Shown here piece by piece: positions 10,177 to 16,588 of a stretch of 39,473 nucleotides of DNA. The position numbers were made by a program, and so were the translations under genes. Each line of letters starts with the position of its first letter. Position 1 is the stretch's first letter. The notes beneath the pieces were generated by a model, which saw only the letters and a program-made list of their open reading frames with translations, made no database searches and was not told the origin of the DNA. Source of the stretch: an uncultured Clostridia bacterium (GTDB taxonomy: Bacteria; Bacillota; Clostridia; UBA1381; CAJOGA01); contig CAJOGA010000020.1 in the NCBI GenBank assembly GCA_905233855.1, positions 1-39,473 of the forward strand, given 5' to 3'.

Positions 10177-10269
10177 TTAAATCATGCCAATACACAGAGG
10201 ATCGGCAAATGTAATTTTGTACAAACAGGGATCAGGTTCTACGCTTTTTCCTTTGGTACTTGTATCCAC
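10177..10269 (-). CDS. Candidate leader peptide upstream of mgtE, VDTSTKGKSVEPDPCLYKITFADPLCIGMI (30 aa, GTG start)
   Basis: Minus-strand AAGGAGG (10284-10278), 8-nt spacing, GTG start at 10269, 30 codons, TAA at 10179-10177; EPDP at residues 11-14 resembles E. coli MgtL (MEPDPTPLPRRR...). Confidence 0.75.
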   Translation of the reverse strand: MDTSTKGKSVEPDPCLYKITFADPLCIGMI

Positions 10270-10314
10270 TTACGTCTCCTCCTTTTTTCACACAATGTAA
10301 ATTTTCCCGTAAAT

Positions 10315-10320
10315 ATTATA
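10315..10320 (-). promoter_or_regulatory. Candidate -10 box (TATAAT) for the mgtE leader transcript
   Basis: Minus strand TTGCAATTGCGGCGTTTATTTTGCATATAAT; -35 poorly defined. Confidence 0.4.
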
Positions 10321-10358
10321 TGCAAAATAAACGCCGCAATTGCAATTTTACCAGGAGT

Positions 10359-10386
10359 AAAAATGCTTGCTCGCAAGGGCATTTTT
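10359..10386. terminator. Terminator-like hairpin
   Basis: AAAAATGCttGCtcGCaagGCATTTTT-type stem (AAAAATGC TTGC TCGC AAGG GCATTTTT), A/T runs on both sides. Confidence 0.5.
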
Positions 10387-10397
10387 GCGACGCCGTC

Positions 10398-10478
10398 AAT
10401 TAACGCAGTGCTCGTATGAGCACGAAAGAGCTTTAGCTCTTGGGAATTTTATGGAATAAAATTCCGTATGCGTTAATT
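10398..10478. repeat. Cloverleaf palindrome cluster
   Basis: 10-bp perfect inverted repeat AATTAACGCA/TGCGTTAATT enclosing three perfect hairpins: GTGCTCgtatGAGCAC, AAGAGCTttAGCTCTT, GGAATTTTATggaATAAAATTCC. Confidence 0.75.
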
Positions 10479-10504
10479 ATAATCTTTTTGCATTTCAAAG
10501 TCAA
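10476..10504 (-). promoter_or_regulatory. Consensus sigma-A-type promoter reading toward mgtE
   Basis: Minus strand TTGACT-17 nt-TATAAT. Confidence 0.6.
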
Positions 10505-10571
10505 TACAATATAAAACAATATGCCAATAATTTTTAACTGTCTGCCATGTGTTAAAGTGTTTTTTCTGAAA

Positions 10572-10808
10572 AAGACGAACGGTTTTGATGCAATTATTTT
10601 AATGAAATCGTTCGTTTCACTCACGGTGAAATCCAAACAAGTTTGGATGAGATCAAAGGCTTTGCCTTTGGTGAAATTAAATCCGTCCTCTTTAGCCCGA
10701 CGAAGCCGGATTTCATCACGAAGTGATTTCACCCGCGAAGCGGATTTATTCCGTCTTGAAAAGACGGATTTAACTGAAAAAACGACTTGTCGAAACAAGT
10801 CGTTTTTT
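10572..10808. repeat. Array of about eight short hairpins with GAAAT(C)-type linkers
   Basis: ACGAACG/CGTTCGT; TTTCACtcacgGTGAAA; CCAAACaaGTTTGG; CAAAGGCtttGCCTTTG; AAATCCG/CGGATTT; ATCACgaaGTGAT; CCGCgaaGCGG; CCGTCTTgaaAAGACGG; AAAAAACGACTTGTcgaaACAAGTCGTTTTTT. Confidence 0.8.
10777..10808. terminator. Bidirectional intrinsic terminator at the edge of the hairpin array
   Basis: AAAAAACGACTTGTcgaaACAAGTCGTTTTTT. Confidence 0.8.
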
Positions 10809-10821
10809 CTGTCTAACAACT

Positions 10822-10867
10822 ACCAAAAGTACACCAAACCATAGAAAGAACACCAAAAAGTACACCA
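10822..10867. repeat. Short direct repeat
   Basis: ACCAAAAGTACACCA (10822-10836) and ACCAAAAAGTACACCA (10852-10867). Confidence 0.5.
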
Positions 10868-10887
10868 TAGAACCAGCTTTTCTGGAA

Positions 10888-11850
10888 TCACTCTTTATTT
10901 ATATCAATCGCAATATCGCCGGTCGAGGTGGTGATTTCACATCTTCCCCCCGAAATTGTATCAGGTACATTGATGTTGCCGGTCGATGTTTTTGCGATGA
11001 ATACCTTTTTCGAGCGAAGCGTTCCGGTCACATCTCCGGTCGAGGTCTTGACAGTGATCCGCCCGGCGTCACAGTTTTCAAAGTGTACGTCACCGGTATT
11101 CCTTTCGATGTTGAAATCATCGGCTGCGATCACATTTTTCAGCGTAAAGCTGCCGGTGCTTCCGTTTGAAAGCAACGCCCGGCATTCAACGTCTGTCAAA
11201 ACGGTTTTTCCGGTGCTGACATTGACAGAAAGCGTTTTTTTACAATCAATGTTTTTGCCGTTGATCCTTCCCGTCGAAACCGAAAGATCGATGCTGTCCG
11301 CGCGAACACCGCTGATACCGATATTTCCGGTGCTTGTGCTGATCTTCAGGCCTCCGTCGGAGGAAGTGTCAAAGGAAACGTCCCCCGTGTTTGTTGTGAT
11401 CTGCACTTCGCCGAAGGAAAAATGATCCGGAACAGATACGTCGCCGGTGCTTGATGTGATTGTTAAAGCCGCATAGTATTCTGAAGGAAGATACACCGTC
11501 ACAGATTGCTCCTTGAAGGAAAACAACGTAAGATGATCGTACCACTCACGATTATCAACGGCGATGATTTTCAGATTGCCGTTTTCAACGGAAACCTCAT
11601 GCCTGACTTTTTCCCACTCAACACAATCTACCTGTACTCTTTCGTCCTCGGACGGCTTGAACGTGATATCGGCTTCATTCGATTCGATTGCTATTGTCTC
11701 AAAAACTTCGCTCAGCGTATACGTATTTGTTTCATATTTTGCTGTATCCAAATTTGAAAAATCAAAACCAAAGGCAATGAACGCAACCCCGATAATAACG
11801 ACTCCAATGGCAGCAAGTACTACGGCAGCGAGAATAAATTCTTTCTTCAT
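10888..11850 (-). CDS. DUF4097 family beta-strand repeat protein with N-terminal TM helix
   Basis: Repeated (S/T)STGD/STGN motifs (TSSTGDVSV, TNTGDVSF, STSTGNIGI, VSTGRING, KTSTGDVTG) after a hydrophobic N-terminus. Confidence 0.88.
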   Translation of the reverse strand: MKKEFILAAVVLAAIGVVIIGVAFIAFGFDFSNLDTAKYETNTYTLSEVFETIAIESNEADITFKPSEDERVQVDCVEWEKVRHEVSVENGNLKIIAVDNREWYDHLTLFSFKEQSVTVYLPSEYYAALTITSSTGDVSVPDHFSFGEVQITTNTGDVSFDTSSDGGLKISTSTGNIGISGVRADSIDLSVSTGRINGKNIDCKKTLSVNVSTGKTVLTDVECRALLSNGSTGSFTLKNVIAADDFNIERNTGDVHFENCDAGRITVKTSTGDVTGTLRSKKVFIAKTSTGNINVPDTISGGRCEITTSTGDIAIDINKE

Positions 11851-12449
11851 TTTGCTCTTTCCTTTCTGATAAACATAAACTTGAAAGCGACGCCTGCTTT
11901 CTTTGTCAGCTTAAAGATCCCTTTAGATGCTTCAATGCATCCGAAGAACGTAAATATAGAAACACCGGCGATGAAGAACGCCGCTCCGAGCATCATCAAA
12001 GCGGGAAGTATGTTCCCCTTAACGTAATATACGATTGCTGCAGCAATTCCGCCGAGAACACAAGCCAAAAGGGAGATTTCAATCGCCCAAAGTGAAAAAA
12101 TGAGTGCCCAGACGACGATATACAGCGAAAGAACGATCGCACTTGTGGCGGCGAGCAGCGGAAACCACACCGGGAAACCGAGAACGATCAAAACAACCTC
12201 CCAGCTGCGTAAGGCCCGTTTTGGTTTCACTTTTTCCTTGACGAACTTTGGAAGCGGGATATCCGCGACGATCTGTGTCTTGATCTCATTGATATTGCCT
12301 AATTCGGCTACCGCCGCCTCCTCGGTTATACCTTCTTCCATGCGGTCGTCGATTATTTCGCCGTAAAAGGCGATGCGCTCTTCTATATCGTCCTGCGGAA
12401 GTCCCGAAAGAACGCTTCTCAAGTCTGACAGAAATTCTTGTTTATTCAT
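11847..12449 (-). CDS. DUF1700 (HAAS) domain membrane protein
   Basis: MNKQEFLSDLRSVLSGLPQDDIEERIAFYGEIIDDRMEEGITEEAAVAELGNINEI followed by TM segments. Confidence 0.88.
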   Translation of the reverse strand: MNKQEFLSDLRSVLSGLPQDDIEERIAFYGEIIDDRMEEGITEEAAVAELGNINEIKTQIVADIPLPKFVKEKVKPKRALRSWEVVLIVLGFPVWFPLLAATSAIVLSLYIVVWALIFSLWAIEISLLACVLGGIAAAIVYYVKGNILPALMMLGAAFFIAGVSIFTFFGCIEASKGIFKLTKKAGVAFKFMFIRKERAK

Positions 12450-12759
12450 GATAATCTTCCTCTGTAATAAATTGATAAATGGAGATCACTTCTTTCCATT
12501 CTTTCTTGAATTCGTCTATTCGCTTTACACCTTTTTGTTTGATATGGTAGTATTTTCGTAGTCTTCCATCGTGTTCCGAGCTTCGCACCGTCAACATGTC
12601 GGCGCTTTCGAGTCGTTTTAATATTGTATATAACGTCGATTCGGACAACTCGATATACGGTTTAAGGTCTTTTATGATTTTATATCCGTAGGAGTCCTCA
12701 TTCTTGATCGCGGCAAGAACGCATATGTCAAGCAAACCTCGTTTCAATTGAACGTCCAT
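12442..12759 (-). CDS. PadR-family transcriptional regulator
   Basis: LKRGLLDICVLAAIKNEDSYGYKIIKDLKPYIELSESTLYTILKRLESADMLTVRSSEHDGRLRKYYHIKQKG. Confidence 0.93.
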   Translation of the reverse strand: MDVQLKRGLLDICVLAAIKNEDSYGYKIIKDLKPYIELSESTLYTILKRLESADMLTVRSSEHDGRLRKYYHIKQKGVKRIDEFKKEWKEVISIYQFITEEDYHE

Positions 12760-12779
12760 ATAATACCTCCCATCGTGTA

Positions 12780-12812
12780 ATACATCTTATCACGATGTAT
12801 CGGACTTGTCAA
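12780..12812 (-). promoter_or_regulatory. padR promoter with embedded operator-like inverted repeat
   Basis: Minus strand TTGACA-17-TAAGAT; plus strand ATACATC-ttatcac-GATGTAT (12780-12800) overlapping the -10 and spacer. Confidence 0.65.
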
Positions 12813-12930
12813 GGTGGAGTGAGGAAGATAGTTCAAATCCCCCCATCCCGTCTCTTTTTGCTGCTCTTTGCAGCGTAAAGAAACGGGAAAAGTGCACCAG
12901 CTTTTTCGACCGTTTTAACGTCCTGAAAAC

Positions 12931-12980
12931 AAAAAATCGGGCTTCCGGACGGCTGATCAACCGTCTGAAAGCCCGAAAAT
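12931..12980 (-). terminator. Intrinsic terminator
   Basis: Minus strand CGGGCTTTCAGACGG-ttgatcag-CCGTCCGGAAGCCCG-ATTTTTTG. Confidence 0.65.
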
Positions 12981-13013
12981 GCCTGTTTTTCCCATATTTT
13001 TGCCCAAAATGCG

Positions 13014-13057
13014 AAAAGAAACGTCTTTTATCGTGGTAGACAAAAGACGTTTCTTTT
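13014..13057 (-). terminator. Intrinsic terminator downstream of tRNA-Ser
   Basis: AAAAGAAACGTCTTTT ... AAAAGACGTTTCTTTT, directly after the tRNA 3' CCA. Confidence 0.7.
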
Positions 13058-13058
13058 A

Positions 13059-13150
13059 TGGCGGAGTAGGAGAGATTCGAACTCTCGCGCCGGTTACCCG
13101 ACCTATACCCTTAGCAGGGGCACCTCTTGAGCCTACTTGAGTACTACTCC
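13059..13150 (-). tRNA. tRNA-Ser (GCT)
   Basis: Minus strand GGAGTAGTACTCAAGTAGGCTCAAGAGGTGCCCCTGCTAAGGGTATAGGTCGGGTAACCGGCGCGAGAGTTCGAATCTCTCCTACTCCGCCA; anticodon GCT, long variable arm, encoded CCA. Confidence 0.95.
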
Positions 13151-13177
13151 AGATAAATAATAATTATGAGATTATGG

Positions 13178-13266
13178 TGGCGGAGAGAGTGGGATTCGAA
13201 CCCACGGACGCTTGCACGTCGACGGTTTTCAAGACCGTTCCGTTATAACCACTTCGGTATCTCTCC
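13178..13266 (-). tRNA. tRNA-Ser (TGA)
   Basis: Minus strand GGAGAGATACCGAAGTGGTTATAACGGAACGGTCTTGAAAACCGTCGACG...GTGGGTTCGAATCCCACTCTCTCCGCCA; anticodon TGA, encoded CCA. Confidence 0.95.
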
Positions 13267-13482
13267 ATGCAAAAATCAAGTGCTTGTTTATTATACAAGC
13301 TTTATTCGGTTTTGTCAATACATTTTTGCTCATTTTTTGTGCAGAAGCCAAAAATTATTTAACTGTTTAAAATTGTATTGTAATTTTAAATTATTTTGCT
13401 TATAATGAGGAAGATAAACGGCACAGGTGTAAAGAGCTGTTTAAAAAGCGGCTTTATGTTTTATTAATGCTTTGAAAGGTGA

Positions 13483-16011
13483 GTGTGTATGAAGAAATAT
13501 TTCTCTTTTATTATTACATTTATTCTGGTGTTTCAGATAATATCCCTTGTCTTTACCCAAAACGCATTTGCGAGAAATGCCGGCGGACGCTTTGAAGAAA
13601 GCTTCGACTATGCACGTCTTGCCGATGGCGATAATTTTCCGACTGTGAGCGATGATCAATGGGATGACGGCGACGGTGATTACAATTCTTATAACGCGTG
13701 GCGAAGCTTTGGTTCGCCTTTAAAAACAGTTCGCAGCTCGGGCAACAAGTATCTTGAAGTAGCACATTCCGGAAAAACAGACGCCGTGCAGCTGTTCGGA
13801 CAGGTTTTGTTTGACAGCGATAATTCCGGTGATTTGTTTAAAAACGGCACAATATCAACTCCGGCAATCTTTTCTTTTAAAGTTAATTTTAAATCGGACG
13901 CACAGGTGAATATTCAAACCTTTGGCGGAACCGATATTCGATCGTCAGATGATGTGTGCATTGATGTTTTTTATAAATCCGGCAAATTATACGTTGAAAA
14001 TACAGCGTTGGCAAATGTGGAAAAGAACAAATGGTACATCTTGAACTTTGTTATCGACAATGAAAACAATAAATACTATGTTGAAGTTTTGCATGACGAT
14101 AACACAGCTGTTATATCGCTCAATGACAATGCGGCTTTTGATTTTGCCAATAAAAAGAATAAAACCGGCTCGTTTTGTTTCAGACTTTACAGCGGTGCCG
14201 ATATTTTAATTGACGATGTATCTCTTAAAGCGATACCGCTGTCGAAAATATCCGAATATACAAAAACAACATACACTTTAACAGATTTTTTAAATTTCAA
14301 GAAACACAATTATAACTATGCTATAGACGATACAGACTTTTTAAAAGCCGATGGCACAAGGGTAGCAAATCAAAAAGGCGAAAACGTTGTGCTCAGAGGA
14401 GTTAACCTGTTGCAGGAATCGTGGATGTGTCCTACAGTCGGTCAAGACGGCAAATGGGCATATTGGGATACATTAAATACTTTTGAAAAACGTTTTGGAA
14501 AAGAGAAAACTCAAGCACTTATTGATCTTTGGGAAGATATGTATATAACGGAAAAGGATTTGGACAATATCCGGTCTTTGGGCATGAATGTTGTGCGTGT
14601 GCCGTTCTGGTACCGTAACTTTATGGATGATGACGGCAATTACAAGCTTGACAAAAACGGAAATGTTGATTTATCAAGGCTTGAATGGATAGTGGATGAA
14701 TGTGGTAAACGCGGCATATACGTCCTGCTTGACATGCACGGCTTGCCGGGTCTGCAAAGCAATAACCATTCTACAGGCAGAATAAACAGCTGTCATGTGT
14801 TCGATAATACCGAAGAAGGCGAAATGTACCGTCAGAGAGCGGAGGATTTGTGGACAGAGATAGCAAAACGTTTTGCCGGCAATCCTGCCGTTGCGGCGTA
14901 TGATTTGTTTAACGAGCCGTATAACGAAATGACCAGAAACAGCACCACCAATAAAAATGTCTGGGAATTGTACAACAGACTGTATAATGCAATCCGAAAG
15001 GTAGATCCCGACCACATGATCTCAATGGAGGCTGTATGGGAGTGGAACACGCTGCCGAATCCGTCGGAATACGGTTGGAAGAACGTACTGTACCAGTTTC
15101 ATAATTATAATTATAAGGAAAGTGAAATAGACAATAAAGTGAACGACACCAAAAATCACGCAAGCTGGAATGTGCCGTCAATCGTGGGTGAATTTGAAAG
15201 CGGCAGTATATTGAACTATACTTTGAATATGTATAATAAAAATAATATCGGCTGGATAATGTGGACGTATAAGGGTACAAATAAAGACGGCAGCGGTCCG
15301 TCGGGCTGGTATATGTATCATTCGGTTGCGACTGACGAGGGCAACGAAAATTATGCATACAACACAACGCCGCGTGTAGACCCCGAGAACGACAGTTACG
15401 ATCAAATTTGGCAAAAATACAGCCGTATGCGTACGGACGACACTTTTATGAAAAATGATGTTCTGATAAACACAGTCGAGCCGTACACATATGTATATAC
15501 AAAATCGCCCGTTGCAAAGAGAATGTGCCGCATAAGCTTCAACACAAACGGCGGAAGCGATGTTTACGATGCCGTGGTTGCTTGCGGAAATAAGCTGTCT
15601 TTTGTTACAGAGCCTGTTAAAGACGGATACATATTTGCGGGCTGGTTTGAAGATGCAAACTGTACCGATGAGTGGAATATGGATACGGATACCGTGCGTA
15701 GAGACACGGTTTTGTATGCAAAGTGGTTGGATAAGACTTCTTTAAAATATAATATTTCATTTAAGAATATATCCGCCGATGAAGCTGTAATAGGCATAGA
15801 AAAGTTGACTGACTCATCGTCGGAAGGTGTGATGCTGATGGTTTTGTATGACGGAGACGGAAAAATACTGAAGGCAGAAAACAAGAAAATCAGCTCTGCG
15901 GATACAGAAATCAAATTCGGTTTAAGCAACGCAGAATACCAACGTATAAAAGTGTTCTTGCTTAACGATATGCTGAATGCTTCTTGGTTGAGCAAAACAA
16001 TTTCAAAATAA
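13483..16011 (+). CDS. Secreted GH5-type glycoside hydrolase with N-terminal carbohydrate-binding-like domain and C-terminal InlB/Flg_new repeat
   Basis: Signal peptide; GH5-like NVVRVPFWYRNF, VLLDMHGLPG, AAYDLFNEPYNE, YQFHNYNY, IVGEFESG; C-terminal FNTNGGSDVYDAVV...GYIFAGWFEDANC...LYAKW. Confidence 0.9.
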   Translation: MCMKKYFSFIITFILVFQIISLVFTQNAFARNAGGRFEESFDYARLADGDNFPTVSDDQWDDGDGDYNSYNAWRSFGSPLKTVRSSGNKYLEVAHSGKTDAVQLFGQVLFDSDNSGDLFKNGTISTPAIFSFKVNFKSDAQVNIQTFGGTDIRSSDDVCIDVFYKSGKLYVENTALANVEKNKWYILNFVIDNENNKYYVEVLHDDNTAVISLNDNAAFDFANKKNKTGSFCFRLYSGADILIDDVSLKAIPLSKISEYTKTTYTLTDFLNFKKHNYNYAIDDTDFLKADGTRVANQKGENVVLRGVNLLQESWMCPTVGQDGKWAYWDTLNTFEKRFGKEKTQALIDLWEDMYITEKDLDNIRSLGMNVVRVPFWYRNFMDDDGNYKLDKNGNVDLSRLEWIVDECGKRGIYVLLDMHGLPGLQSNNHSTGRINSCHVFDNTEEGEMYRQRAEDLWTEIAKRFAGNPAVAAYDLFNEPYNEMTRNSTTNKNVWELYNRLYNAIRKVDPDHMISMEAVWEWNTLPNPSEYGWKNVLYQFHNYNYKESEIDNKVNDTKNHASWNVPSIVGEFESGSILNYTLNMYNKNNIGWIMWTYKGTNKDGSGPSGWYMYHSVATDEGNENYAYNTTPRVDPENDSYDQIWQKYSRMRTDDTFMKNDVLINTVEPYTYVYTKSPVAKRMCRISFNTNGGSDVYDAVVACGNKLSFVTEPVKDGYIFAGWFEDANCTDEWNMDTDTVRRDTVLYAKWLDKTSLKYNISFKNISADEAVIGIEKLTDSSSEGVMLMVLYDGDGKILKAENKKISSADTEIKFGLSNAEYQRIKVFLLNDMLNASWLSKTISK

Positions 16012-16017
16012 TAAGCA

Positions 16018-16063
16018 CTCCCGCATTTTGAACCGGACGGTTTGATGTGCGGGAGTTTTTTGC
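16018..16063 (+). terminator. Intrinsic terminator after GH5 gene
   Basis: CTCCCGCA...TGCGGGAG-TTTTTT. Confidence 0.85.
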
Positions 16064-16132
16064 AAAAAAATTGCAATATGTGCCATGTGGTTTTGAAGCA
16101 TAATGTATCTGTAAACTATATTTATATAAGAG

Positions 16133-16588
16133 GTGGTTTTTACGGAACATTCAAAAATAAGAGATACGGCATTGCTTATCGAGCTGTGGCGTCAACAAGG
16201 CTATGATACGGACAAAATTGCACATATGCTTTCAACGACGCAGCAAAACGTAAGGCAAATACAAAAGCAAGGCGTTGAATATATCCAAACGGTAGAGGCA
16301 CAGGTTGAGATGGCTTTTCTGAAAAAGGCGTTGGGATACAGCTACGACGAGACAAAATACATACGTGAAGGCTATGATGAAAACACAAACGAAACATCAA
16401 AAGTAAAAAAGGAAACCGTTACAAAGCATGTAGCACCGGACCTGAACGCCATTTTTGCGTGGCTTGAGCATCAGATGCCGGAACGGTGGGGAAAAATAAA
16501 GGATACAGAGGAGGATGAACGTTCGGGTGGAATTGTCGTCTTGCCGGAGGTTGTTATAAACAAAGGAGAAGAAGATGATGAACAGTAA
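16133..16588 (+). CDS. Phage terminase small subunit-like protein
   Basis: N-terminal HTH-like region (DTDKIAHMLSTTQQNVRQIQKQGVEYI) and immediately upstream of, and overlapping, a large terminase gene. Confidence 0.65.
   Translation: MVFTEHSKIRDTALLIELWRQQGYDTDKIAHMLSTTQQNVRQIQKQGVEYIQTVEAQVEMAFLKKALGYSYDETKYIREGYDENTNETSKVKKETVTKHVAPDLNAIFAWLEHQMPERWGKIKDTEEDERSGGIVVLPEVVINKGEEDDEQ

Noticed and set aside
9967-10320. M-box (ykoK) Mg2+ riboswitch in the mgtE leader
   Set aside because: I could not find the conserved M-box blocks (such as GGTGAGGCTCC or GCTACTGCC) by eye. A covariance search is still needed before excluding it fully.
10433-10819. 128-aa minus-strand ORF (MLDRKNDLFRQVVFSVKS...)
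   Set aside because: It runs through the hairpin array and cloverleaf palindromes; the composition follows the palindromes, with no family resemblance or convincing RBS. Treated as a chance ORF.
12806-13039. 77-aa plus-strand ORF between padR and the tRNAs
   Set aside because: It overlaps two terminator hairpins and the padR promoter; no recognisable domain.
13166-13405. ORF MRLWWRREWDSNPRTLARRRFSRPFRYNHFGI...
   Set aside because: Well-known artefact of translating across a tRNA gene antisense (tRNA-Ser at 13178-13266).
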